Assembly: GCA_965240325.2 (NCBI GenBank)
Contig: OZ251227.1
Location: forward strand, 2,914,001-2,978,000
Reading direction: 5' to 3'
DNA from: Rebecca billardiae RCC1528
Taxonomy: Eukaryota; Haptophyta
Length of the DNA: 64,000 nucleotides
The notes beneath the pieces are model-generated. The model ran no database searches. It was not told where the DNA came from and saw nothing but the letters and a program-made list of their open reading frames with translations. Shown here one piece after another: positions 50,761-61,700 of this stretch; the first letter of the stretch is position 1; every line of letters starts with the position of its first letter. The position numbers were made by a program, and so were the translations under genes.

Positions 50761-51838
50761 CATCATTCGCGCGCACGAGCAGCGCCGCAGAGCAGACTAA
50801 GCAGAGGGTCGAGAACAAATAACGTCGGTCCCGTGGGCGTGGTGGCAGGCCGCCGCTGTGGCTGTTATTGACCCCGACTTCCTGTGACAGACTGCTTCGG
50901 ACCGTTGACAGTGCATGTCACTACTGCGGTCACTGTGGCGCGGCTGCGCCGCGACGAGTATATCTCTCTCTCTCTCTCGTCTAGTATATAGTGCAGCTAA
51001 TTATGCGCGTGCCGCCCGGGACCGTCGACTGAGCCCGTCGGCGGGGGCTCGCGGGACGTCTACGACTAGTACGAGACCGAGTACGAGTCGTGACGTCTTC
51101 TATATCTGTCGTCAGTCTAGGCAGACCGAGTTAGTGATGAGACTGAGTCGATTCGTCTGCTGTCACGACGTCTGCTATATACTATAATAATATATTATTA
51201 TAATACTCGGATCCGTCCGACAGGCGCGACGCAAGTCGAGTCCGAGTCGAGTGAGCATAGTACAGACAGTAAATAAGTAGTAGCAGTCGAGTGAGTAGTT
51301 ATTAGTGAGTCGCGACGACGCGACGACCCGCGACGTCGTCATCAGTGTGACTGTGAGTGTGACTCACTGTCTGTACTCTGTGAGCAGTGTGAGCTGTGAG
51401 GGCATGCATCAATATAATATAATATATATATATATATAATTAATTAAGCGCCGATCGCCATTGACGCGGATCGCCCGCGCAGTATGATTCATGATATGAC
51501 TCGACTCGACGAGGCTGAGCGCATCGCGGCATCAGTCGACATCGTAACGCCCACGGCCACGGCGGGTTCGGGGTTGTAATGCCGTCGTACCAATTGTGGC
51601 TGCGCCGCAAATTCTGTGCCCGGCAGCAATCAGGCGATATCGACGGAGAGTCACGGAGATGCCGCATGCATCGCGCGTCGATGGGCACCCGTCTTCCTGG
51701 TCCAACGGCATATCGTTCGCTGATGTGCTCGACTCCGACAACACGACTCGACAGGCGACGTAAGTCGTCGATACCCGCAGCACACCACGCCGCACGCCCG
51801 CGGCGGGACCACATTTCCCGCCCAAGACTCGCTGGAGT
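50761..51838. other. intergenic, low-complexity
   Basis: Between the convergent phosphatase and NMT genes. Many short CGACG/GAGT-rich low-complexity runs, CT repeats (about 50962-50979) and (TA)n (51416-51440). No gene recognised. Confidence 0.5.
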
Positions 51839-53385
51839 CTAGAGCAGGATGAGCCCCACTTCGTGCGACTCCATGGTCGGGCACTTCCAGTTGTAGATGT
51901 AGTACTGCAGCTTGCCGTCGCCGATGCCGAACTTGAGGTCCTTGAGGATCGTGCCGTTGTCCTGCAGGTCGAGCGCGTTATACACGTCAAACCCCAGCTT
52001 GACGGCCATGATCATGGCGTCCGTCATCAGCGACGCAAGCGACACCGTGCGCGCGACCGTGTAGTAGGAGTAGGCCGCGTGCAGCGTCTGCGGGGAGGGG
52101 TGCACGTGCCGATGCGGTCAACAGCAGAACACGGGCGCACTCAGGGTAGCTCAGCGCGAACGGGATCGGTTTCGCATGGGACGGGTGGGCGCGCACCTGG
52201 TGCTTCTTGTCCCCGAGGATGGACGAGGGCAGGCTGTAAAAGCTGATCAGGTCAGTCGGCGTGCCGTCCGACGAGTCGATCACGTACGAGTAGACAACGC
52301 CCTCCCGCGGCAGCAGCCAGTGCGCCAGCTCCTCGTCGCTGAAGTGCTGGTAGTACTTGAAGCGCTGCCGTGCGGATGGGCGCGCGCAGCCACGCGAGCG
52401 CGCGCGCGCGCGCGAGCGCGTGAGCCTGCGCCGCACGCGCCGCACGCGGGCAAGGGGGCGCAGCCGCGCGGTCGGCAGCGCGCGGGCACACCTGCAGGTG
52501 CTCGTTGAGCAGCTTGCAGCACGCGGGCACGTCTGGCGGGGCGAGGGGGCGGAAGCGCGAGTTCTGCGGCGCCTCGGGGAGCTTATTCATCTTGATCGTC
52601 CGGCTCATCGTCATGCGCGCCTTGAGCGGCGAGAAGCCGCACTCGATCAGCTTCTTCGGGTTGAGGCTGCGGTGGTAGTACGTGCACCGCCCCACCGGCT
52701 TGGGGATGACCACGCCCGCCGTGTACGCGGCCTGGAAGATGCCCTGCAGGTTGCAGCGACGAGTGACCTCGCGGATGAGCACGGGGGCCAGGCGCTTGGT
52801 GCGCAGCTTCTTGTGCACGCACAGGAAGTTCACCTCGACGCCCTTGATGCTGTCGCCGTGCGCCACCAGGTCGGCCGGCGTCGCCGCGATGAACGCCACG
52901 AGCTTTTTGGAGGTGCTGACGCGCACGCCGACGTGCAGGTCCTCCTTCCAGCCAGGCGGCGTCATGGCCCATCGGATGAACTCGCGCGAGTAGTCGAAGC
53001 GGAACGTCGCGTGGTTGTCCTCCACGTAGTTCTCGTTGAGCAGCGTGTACAGCTCGCTCAGCTCGCCGTCGTCCTCCATCCGCACGTTGGCCCACTCGAA
53101 GCCCGGCGGGAGCTTGAGCGGCTCCTTGGGCACGCTCGCTGGGTCTGCGGGCTGGATGGGCCCCCGCGGGTCGTCGGGCCCGAGCTCGGGCTCGTCCATC
53201 CTCGGCACGGGCTGCGAGTGCCAGAAGGCGTGGTCGTGCACCTCCTCGCCGCCCTCGGACGCGCGCTGCTTGAGGGCGCGCTTGAGCGACGTCATGTCGA
53301 GGCGCTCCTCCTTCGAGGCGGTTGCCGGCGCTCCTTGCTCCGCTTGGGCCGGAGCCTCAGCTGCGGGCGCGCCATCCTGACTCAT
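51839..53385 (-). CDS. NMT: glycylpeptide N-tetradecanoyltransferase (N-myristoyltransferase)
   Basis: Three exons, 53385-52492, 52364-52197 and 52087-51839, all phase 0; 436 residues. Transfers myristate from myristoyl-CoA to N-terminal Gly of client proteins in the cytosol. Diagnostic stretches in order: HAFWHSQPVP, LPPGFEWANV, LYTLLNENYVEDNHATFRFD, YSREFIRWAMTPPGW, VEVNFLCVHKKLRTKRLAPV (the acyl-CoA site), AAYTAGVVIPKPVGRCTYYH, RSLNPKKLIECGFS, and in the last exons FSDEELAHWLLP, VYSYVID, FYSLPSSIL and TDAMIMAVKLGFDVYNALDL. It ends VGLILL; the C-terminal carboxylate acts as the catalytic base in this family, so the exact end matters and is preserved. The ATG at 53385 follows a frame that is open further upstream without an ATG. 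Confidence 0.97.
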
Positions 53386-55057
53386 CGGCCTCGGCGCTGC
53401 GCGCGCTCGATGGCGGCTGCAAAAGCCAGCGGCACCGCGCGTTCCGATGATGCGTGCGCGGCTCGCGCTGAATGACAATGGCTGCGTTGCTGCGCACGCG
53501 GCTTGACACGGTGTAGCACCACCCTTGGCTTGTGACTCAAACCCGTGAAAGGCGGCACCGTGCCCCCGGTGCCGCTGCTAGCGTACCTCGCGAGCGTCGG
53601 TGCGGACGAATACGGCCCGTGCGCGCGGACGCGACGAGGCTGGTAGTCGACCAAGGTCATACGTAGTCCCCAGGTACGCGTCGGCGGTCGCTCCTCGCCT
53701 CTCTCCGCCAACGCGAGCAGCGCGCGCAAAGGCGTCGCGGCTTGGATGCAACTCGCACCGCGCACGCACGTGCACTGCGCCCACCTGATGACCGTGCAGG
53801 ACCCAAAATCGTTGGTGTCGGGTAGGCCTGTGATTACTGCGACCAGGCGCGCGCGTGCGCCCGCAACCTGAGGACGTACACTGCCCACGCACGGGCATGA
53901 CAGAGTGCGTCGACACACGCAATTCAAACGCAGTCGTGTAGCAGAGCCAACAACTCACTCTAGAGACGCCTCGAGACAGACCACTGAGCGCGGGGAAGAC
54001 GCATAACATCCATGTGCACGCTGCCCACCGGGCGCACCAGGGGCTAGAGCGCAGCTCGGCCTCTGGGTGCAGCTTCTCATCCGGCGTGTGCAAGCTGAGT
54101 CACGTCGCCGGCGTCGCACGGCGCCCGCGCTGAGCAACGCGGGTGAGATGAGGTGACGAGCCGCGGCAGAGGGCGGCAGTACACGTGCTCTGGCTCGGCG
54201 CACCACGCGCCGCGCGCGGGGGGACGTCCTCGCGGCCTACGTCGCGTTCTCGCGCGGCGGCGCGACGTGGGAAGGGCGACCCGGACTCAAACCTCGCAGC
54301 GCCCGCGGCAGCGGCGGCCGCGTCCGGACTCCAGGCACTGCTTATTTTAGGAGCCCCCCCCCCCCCCTCCTAAGCAGTGCGCTTCACGCGTTTGTCTCAG
54401 AAGCCCTTGGTGTAGCCTGGCTGGCTGGGTGGAGCCTCAGCACCTGCCGTCATCAGCACGCTCGCTCTTGATCAAGTTGATCATCACGACGCGACCTTTT
54501 TTATTTGATTTTTTCTCCCCCTGCGGCTGTGGGAGTGTGGGAGCGCTGCGGGGCGATTTCAATTCCATTTGTCCACGCCTGATGAGTGAATTCTTGCTGA
54601 GTTGAGTGCTCATGCTGACTGCTGTACGACGCGCGTGCGGGTCGTTCCACCTCACGGGACCGGGTGGCTTCCGGGACACAGTCCCGCGAATCGCCGATTG
54701 AGCGATTCATCTCGGGGCGGACAGATTCACACGACTGATATATATATATCATTATTAATTATTGATATACTCGTCAGTTATATATGTACACCTGAGTGAC
54801 GATTTACGTCGTGGCCGGTTGCCAGGACCGCTGTGGCTGCCACGCTGGCGGCTGGACGTCAAGACTCAGCAAGACAACTCAACAAAGTTACGACGTCGTG
54901 TCTCGCCAGCTCGGCCGGGACTCCGCGGGTCGCTCGGCCGCGGGCATCGACCGGCAGAAGTACCGGGTGCGCGGAGCCGTGCCACTACGGCAACTCCCGG
55001 GACGTTCGGATATCGGGAGAAGGCGGCCAGCCCCGTGAGGGGCAAGGGGCATGCCGC
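53386..55057. other. intergenic, no gene recognised
   Basis: Contains a hairpin around a C-run (GCACTGCTTA....AGGAG at 54330-54352 against CTCCTAAGCAGTGC at 54367-54380), and an AT-rich stretch at 54735-54785. Right end is the 3' flank of the COPI-associated-like gene. Confidence 0.45.
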
Positions 55058-55963
55058 TTAGAGCATCCGGCTCATCATGCCGCCTTTGCCCCCTTTGCCG
55101 CCCGACTTCTTCGGCCGACCAGCCTGACCCTGCTCGGCTCGGGATGCTGCGTCGTGTGCAAGGGTGTGCGTCTTGTCGCGGTTCATGCCCTGCTCAGAGA
55201 AGAAGATGCTGAGCGCGAGGCTGATCAACCCGAGCAGGATGCAGAGCCCACCAGCAGTCGCGAGGCCCACTTGGTTGATCGAACCCGACAGGCTCCCGCA
55301 GAAGATGAGGAGCGCGCCTCGGCCCGAGCGGTACGCCAGGAAGTGGAAGTACAGGCGCACGCGGAGCTGGTCGAGCTCAGCGAGCGCGATGAGGATGCCG
55401 AAGAGGGCGAGGTAGATCACGACGACGTGGTGGAGGAGCACGCCGTGCGTGCCGCAGCTGGCGGAGTCGGCGGAGGCAGAGCCCCAGCCCCCAGAGCCGA
55501 TGTTGAAGCCGATGAGCGAGCCGAGCGCCGAAATCGTCAAGAAGATTCCGAGCAGTGCCGAGGCCCATCGCAGGAGCTCGCGGCATTGCATCGCGCCTTC
55601 GACAGCTCGCCCACCGGCTGGCTGGTGCGGCTGCTGCTGCGGCGGCGGGGCGGGAGGCAGGTAGGGCGAGTTCACAGCGTACACAGCGGTGTTCGGTTGC
55701 TGCTGCGGGACAGGCTGGCCAACGGGGGTGGCCACGGGCGTGCTGGTCACGACCTGTGGCGCGCCCTTCTGCACGTTCTTGCTGGACTTTGACGGCTTGA
55801 GCAGACCCATAGCGGCGCGGTTGACCTCTTGATTGAGCGGAGCGCAGGAGGCGCAGCGCCTGGCGGAGCTCCCGCCGCTTGGAAGTTGGCCAGCCAGGCG
55901 GTAGCAGTTCGATCGAGTTCGAGATCGCAAGCTCGGATCCGGGATCCCGCTCGCTGAGCTCAT
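55058..55963 (-). CDS. COPI-associated-like four-helix membrane protein
   Basis: 301 residues from the ATG at 55963; an alternative ATG at 55810 (MGLLKPSKSSKNV) gives 250 and may be the true start. A Pro/Gln-rich cytosolic N-terminus (QQQP runs) precedes four membrane helices: LLRWASALLGIFLTISAL, LLHHVVVIYLALFGILIALA, ALLIFCGSLSGSI and VGLATAGGLCILLGLISLAL. Between helices two and three lies AELDQLRVRLYFHFLAYRSG RGA, the conserved E...YFxFL.s..GRG pattern of the COPI-associated/Tvp15 family of Golgi membrane proteins. The C-terminus is basic (RPKKSGGKGGKGG). Starts 33 bp from the divergent CCDC93 start codon. Confidence 0.7.
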   Translation of the reverse strand: MSSASGIPDPSLRSRTRSNCYRLAGQLPSGGSSARRCASCAPLNQEVNRAAMGLLKPSKSSKNVQKGAPQVVTSTPVATPVGQPVPQQQPNTAVYAVNSPYLPPAPPPQQQPHQPAGGRAVEGAMQCRELLRWASALLGIFLTISALGSLIGFNIGSGGWGSASADSASCGTHGVLLHHVVVIYLALFGILIALAELDQLRVRLYFHFLAYRSGRGALLIFCGSLSGSINQVGLATAGGLCILLGLISLALSIFFSEQGMNRDKTHTLAHDAASRAEQGQAGRPKKSGGKGGKGGMMSRML

Positions 55964-55996
55964 CGGAGAGTGGGGTGGGGGTTCTTGACGATCAGC
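55964..55996. promoter_or_regulatory. 33-bp divergent inter-start region, COPI-associated-like / CCDC93
   Basis: Only 33 bp separate the two start codons if 55963 is used (186 bp if 55810 is used). G-rich on the plus strand (GTGGGGTGGGGG). Confidence 0.5.
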
Positions 55997-58132
55997 ATGG
56001 CTGCGACACGCTCGGACTTCCCTGGATGGAGTCCTTCAAGGAAAGCCGCAGGGCCCAGCGTGGAGCAGGTGAATCAGGAGGAGAACGCCCGCGCATTCGG
56101 CGACATATTGCAGCTCCTCGTCGCGGCGGGGTACTTCCGCGCTCGGCTCGAGGCGCTCTCGCCCTTTGATCGCGTGATTGGCGGGCTTGCGTGGTGCATC
56201 GCGTGCAGCAGCGCCGATCTCGACGTGGACGTGGCATTTGTCGAGGACGCGACGATCGGGCAGAAGATACGCATGGGCGAAGGGATCGAGCGCTGCATCC
56301 AGCGTTTCAAGGCCTGCCCGTTCCGTCTGCAGGCGCACCAGATCCAGGGCCTCGACTACGCCGCCATCTTCCCCGTGATCCAGTGGCTCGTGAAGGAGGT
56401 CATCACCTCGCGCAAGGAGCGCGAGGCGAGCCTCCGGCGCGTGTCCGAGGAGTACCACGCGCGCAGCTTCGCTCGCGCGCGTGCCGCGTCAGCAGCCACC
56501 GCCGGGGAGCTGTCGAGCGCGCGAAGTGCCGCAGCGCGCATGGCGCACATGCACGGCCCGCGGCGCGCGTTCCGGCGCAAGCTCGGGCCCCAGCCGCCCC
56601 ACGAGGCGCGTGCGCGGCTGGTGCTCATGGAGTACGCGACGCCATCTGGGGCTGCGAGTGCAGCGCTGCCCCCAGCACGGCCGGCATCCAGCCATGGCTC
56701 TCCGAGGCGCGCCGGCACGGTCGGCAACGCGAGCGCTGAGCCCGAGGCCGCGCCAACCGGGGCCCTGGCGCCGCCAAACGCGGAGCTGATGGATGTCCGA
56801 CACGATCCGGCAACCAGCAGCGTCGGCGCGGCGCACGTTGGCGAGCTGGTCAGCCTCGGCGCGGACGTGATTCGCCGTGAGGGTGAGCGCTACCGCGCGC
56901 ACGCAGCCGACCTGGACGCATCCCAGGCAGCCGCTGCCTCCGGCGGAACAGAAGTCGCCCTGTCGGACAGACGAGCGGCCTTGCTCCGCCATGAGGCTGC
57001 GCAGGCTGAGCTGACCCATCGGGACCTGACAGCGGCGCTCTCGGAGGCGCGCGCAGCTCTCGACGCGGCCCGTCGCGAGCACGCCGGGGCAAGCCGGCAG
57101 CTGATGGATGCACTCGAGCGCCGCACCGCTGCTGATGAGCGGGCGCTCGCCACAGCGCCCGCAGAGGCCGCAGGCCTCAGAGCGCTCCTGGTCGAGTTGG
57201 ACGAGCTCAAGCGCGAGGAGCGGGGCTTCAAGGAGAAATGCCGCAACGAATTGCCGGGTCTTGAGGCGCGCGCTGCAGCAGCCGAGGCCCCCGCAGCGGA
57301 CACCGGGGCCGCAGCCGACGACGAGCTCGAGCGCATCGGCCACATCGAGCGCATCCATGCACAGGTGCGACGCCGGGCGCGCGCCATGACTCGCGCTCGC
57401 ACCGGGAGTGGGGCATCCATCCCATAGCGTGCCGTGGGTCAATCAAGCCCCTTCCTTGCGCCGCACGCGCCCCGATCTGCCCTGCCCGCCCGCCGCCTGG
57501 AGCGCGCAGGAGCTGTCCAACCTGTCGCAGCTCCGTGCTGCGCACGCGACCAAGTGCCTGCGCCTGGCGCATGCTCGGCGGGCGGTCGATGAGGTGCCAA
57601 CGCGCACAGAGCTCGTGCAATACGAGCGCCGATTCGTCGAGCTGCACGACGAGGTGAGCATATGCTTTGCCGTGCCGCCGTCCATCAACACTGCCTTGTT
57701 CGTGCGAGCAGCGCCACCGTGGTCCAGTCCTGACCACGCGCACGCCGCGCCTCATGCGCACGCCGCCCCGACCAGGTTGCTTCGAAGCACGCCGAGACAA
57801 AGCGCTTCTTTGCGCTGTACAACGGGCTGCAAGATCAGCAGACCCTTCTCGAGAAGGAAGCCTCCATCCTGACCTCAATTCACGATCGCTGCCCGACAGA
57901 CGGCGCGGCGCGCGAATCGAAGCTTCAGTTCGGCGAGTCCATCGAAGCTCTCCTCAGGAACGTGCACCAGAGCGTGAGCAAGTCGCAGGCGAAGGTCGCA
58001 CGGGAGGCAGCAGAGCGGTCCGCGCTTCAGCGGCGGCTGGATGAGCTTGTCGAGCTTCAGCGGAAGTACGCCTCCCTGGTACAGGAGCTGCAGACAGAGT
58101 GCCAGCAGCTGGCGCCTCCACAGCACGACTGA
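55997..58132 (+). CDS. CCDC93: CCDC93-like subunit of the Commander/CCC complex
   Basis: Three exons, 55997-57364, 57510-57653 and 57776-58132, all phase 0; 622 residues, close to the animal protein. The N-terminal domain matches strongly: LQLLVAAGYFRARLEALSPF DRVIGGLAWCI, DVDVAFVEDATIGQKI, HQIQGLDYAAIFPVIQWLVK. The middle is coiled coil (residues about 300-480). The second exon supplies DEVPTRTELVQYERRFVELHDE and the third ETKRFFALYNGLQDQQTLLE KEASIL, both CCDC93 landmarks. CCDC93 pairs with CCDC22 in the CCC complex, which acts with retriever/WASH in endosomal recycling. ARPC3 in the same window is consistent with a WASH-Arp2/3-Commander pathway in this organism (inference). Confidence 0.95.
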
Positions 58133-58342
58133 AGGAGCAGCTATGGTAGATAGCTAGTACAGCAACCTGCATGTTCAAGGTGACAAGACGACGAAGCTTC
58201 TTTTTGATCGCTGCGCCACCAGAATCGAACGTGTTCCCGTCCCCGTCATCTTATCAGCACACAGGCGGTGCCGCCCGCCTGCTCGTCGGAGAAGAGTCAA
58301 ATGCTGCATTCAGCAGAGACAGGTGCGTTCCACACGCTGGCC
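58133..58342. other. 3' flank of CCDC93
   Basis: Short spacer with no gene recognised. Confidence 0.4.
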
Positions 58343-58510
58343 ACACGCCAAATCGAACCGCCTTCGTTCTCTATTGAAACGGGCTCCTTCCGTTTCAAGC
58401 GAGTACATTTGAATACGGCCCGTGCCAGTCCGGGAGGGCTATTATAGGCCTGTTGCCCCCGGGGGGCACGATCCCCAGCAGCGTGTGGCAGGGCCCCGGG
58501 AACGCCCTCG
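58343..58510 (+). repeat. dispersed repeat family B, copy 2
   Basis: Same order of blocks as 11822-11960. Carries the hairpin TTGAAACGG (58374-58382) / CCGTTTCAA (58390-58398) and a C5/G6 hairpin at about 58451-58466, the counterpart of the C7/G7 hairpin in copy 1. Confidence 0.7.
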
Positions 58511-58775
58511 TGTGAAGACATCAGTAGCGAGCGCACACAAAACAACATATATGGTACGCGCTGCCGAACTTCGTTCGATCTGGGCATGCTTGGCGCTTGC
58601 CCCGACGTTCGTGCAGCACGACGTGATCTGATCCCCACGCAAGCGCTAAAAACAGCCACGTGGACCATGTGAATCCATCACACAAGCTCAACCTGAGGAC
58701 GGCCTTGATTACCGTACCAGCGGGCTCCGCGGCATCGTACTACCAACCACGGCAAGCAAGCGTTGCTGCTGGGAG

Positions 58776-61700
58776 TCAGCAGCGTACATTCCACCAATTC
58801 AACGCAGGTTGCGTCGGTGTCGCTCTCATGCCGACTGCTTCCTCCAGATCCCGCCCCTGGCCGGAGACTGGTTGGGATGGATGCGTAGATGGTCGTAAGC
58901 CGGACGCCTCCGACGACATGGCGGTGAGCGTGCGCAGGACATCCAATGCCTCCCGTGTGTGCGCGCCAGAGAAAAAGCCGCCGAACTCGAGGTTGTGGCC
59001 GCGGCGCTTGAGCACACGTAAGGTGCGATGGACGATGTGCGATGGGCAGAGCTCGGCGCTAACGACGTCGGTGAGTGGCAGAACGATGTCCAGAAGCGAG
59101 GCTCGCGACGTCGGTGTGGCATCTGCGTATTGCGAGGACGGCATGGGATCCACTAGTGCAGGGTTGATCGCGTGGCCAAGGGTGCTCGAGACGGCCCGGG
59201 CAGAGAGCGCAGTGAATGATCCGAGGGATGCCATGCCGAACGTGCTCGTCGCGCCCGTCCCGACGTATCGGAAGCGCAGCATGCCGCTTCCGAGCAACAG
59301 CTCGCCAGGGCCGACGGGCGCCCCCGGATCGCCACAGACGAGGACGCAGTCATACCGTTTGACAGCGGCGGCGTGCGCCCTGAGGGTACCCTCGTCCACC
59401 ACCCCCGCAGCGTCGGCTGTGAGCGCTCTTGCGCGCGCATGCTCGTCGCCCACGCTCTCAAGCGAGCTCCCTTGCGCTTGCCGGCGGGTTGATGCCGCCG
59501 CCAGACGTGCGGCATCTCCGTAGTTTGGATCGGACAGGGCGCGGTAGCGGCCAAAGGGCGGCCGCGCCCCTGGGCCGTCTGCGCTGCTCGCAGAGATCGT
59601 GCGAATGGCCTGGGGGGCGTAATCATCGGTGGCCTGATGATCGGCTGCAGGGGCAGGCTTGGTGGCGGCCGCGCGTCGCAGGTGCGTGACCCAATCGACC
59701 CGCTCGGCGTGAGAAGACGCGCAGAAGATGAGCTTCCGATCACCCACGTCGAGTCCGAAAGCGAACGGCGCCCCATCGTCGGAAAGGAAGTGCACGTGCG
59801 CCGTGTCGTAGCTGGACGAGGACCGCAGGGGCACCATGTCCGCAGCACATGTGGAGCCGAAGTCGTCGAAGAGGTTCAGCACGCTCTCGCCGTGCAAGAC
59901 AGCGTATGCGCGCTTCCAGCTGCCGGCACGCTCGCGCACGCCGACGAAGCCCTCCTTGGCCTCGGTGTGCCCACCCCACCGCACCACGCCCGATGGCGTC
60001 CAGGTCAGCCCGCCCGTGTGGAGCAGCTGCGCTGCCACCTGCTCGAAGGCGAAGTGCGGCACGCGCAGCTGCGCCCGAACCGACTTGGCCGAGGCGCCGC
60101 CGGCCACGTCGTCGGCCGTGAGCACTGACTCCATGCCCTCGTCGGCGGCGGCACTCGATGGGAAAATGTCGGGCGAGCCACGCGCGAGCGCGCCGATGTT
60201 GGCCACGAGGCGCTGAAAGAACTGCCGAAGCGCCAGCAGCTCCGACCCAAAGGCGAGCCGGAGCCCGCATGTCGGGCACTCGAGCGTCAGCATCCCGTCC
60301 TCACCATCGACGGTGATAGCGAGGCGCTGCAGCTCCAAAGCGACGTGCAGCGTGGCCGAGCTCGGAGCGGATGTGGCACGTGCTGTGCCCTTGCTGCCCG
60401 CAGCACTCGCAGCACGTCGGCCGGCGCTGCCAGCGTGCGCGAGCTGCACGTTGCCAACGGCAGTGTCATCCCCGCCGTCGATGATCGCGACTACGAGCCC
60501 GCCGAGGTGCAGGCCGACAGAAAAGCGCGCACGCAGGGCGTCGAGAAGCAGCAGGGCACCAAGCTGCACGATGAAGTAGTGAAAGCGCCACTCGAGCGCA
60601 AGCTCCATGACCGCGCGGGCGTTGCTCAGCCGTGCCACCAGACACGCTGCGAGCTCGAGCGGAGCTGCTGACAGCAGCACGGAGATGGGCGCAAGCCGAA
60701 GCTGCAAGTGCCACGCGATCGGTACTGACGATACAGCCGCAGAGCCCGCAGTGCTGCTGCCCTTGGGGCTCTCCGCCGCGGGCCGGCGACCAGCTGCCAA
60801 GTTGGCGTTGAGGGTCGAGGTTGCCGCCGCAGGCACATCGGGCCGCAGGTCCACGTGCGCCGTGGCGCAGCAGTCGCCCAGTGCCGCGGAGGGCTCGAGG
60901 GCGATGAGCGTGGTGATGTGCACGGACGCATCGCCACCATCGCTCGCGCTGCGCGCATGCGCCGCGTTGCCAAGGGCTGCACCGTCGCCAGCTGGCGCAG
61001 AGGCCACTGAGGGCCTGCAGTAGTGCGTGCGGCGCTCTCGGACGTGCAGCTCGAGAGCCGCATCGCGTGCTGCCAGATCAGCTGCGAAGAGCACTCCAGC
61101 GTTGAGCAGAGAACCGGAGCACTGCGCCTGCAGCGAGTGCACGCGCAGCTCGAGCGCATCGCCCTCCGCGAAGCCCAGGCGGACACAGACTGTCGGCAAT
61201 CGCATGCGCAGCGCTGCCGCGGCTGTCAGCGCGCCCCCCGCTGCCATCTGGATCGAGGCCGCGTTGCCGCCGCCGGCGCTCTCGACACTCGGCCGGCCAG
61301 CGAGGCGAGCGTGCTTCTCGAGCACGGCGTGCATGCGCCCCTGCGCGCGCTCCGCGTGGCCAGGCGCCGGTTCCGCAGTCGCGTGGAAGAGCTGCCTCCG
61401 TTCGTGCAGCGCTGGCTCGAGCAGCGCGTGAACAGCACGTGATCGCCAGAACTCGGCTGGCAGCTCCGACAGGCGGGCGAACAAGTGCTGGCGGACGCCG
61501 GCACTGGCGGTGGCAGCCAGCGGCGCGGAAGGCTGCGCGCGGCCGTCTGCGGTGGCGGCCACAGGCGAGGACGGCGCCAGGAGGCTCGCGAGCTCCCTGG
61601 CGGCCACGCTGTCGACCATGGGGAGCACGGTCACCAGGCACCGCTCCGCGGTGAGCTCGAGCTGCGCGTCGACGCGCGCGAGCAGGCGGACGAGCGTGCG

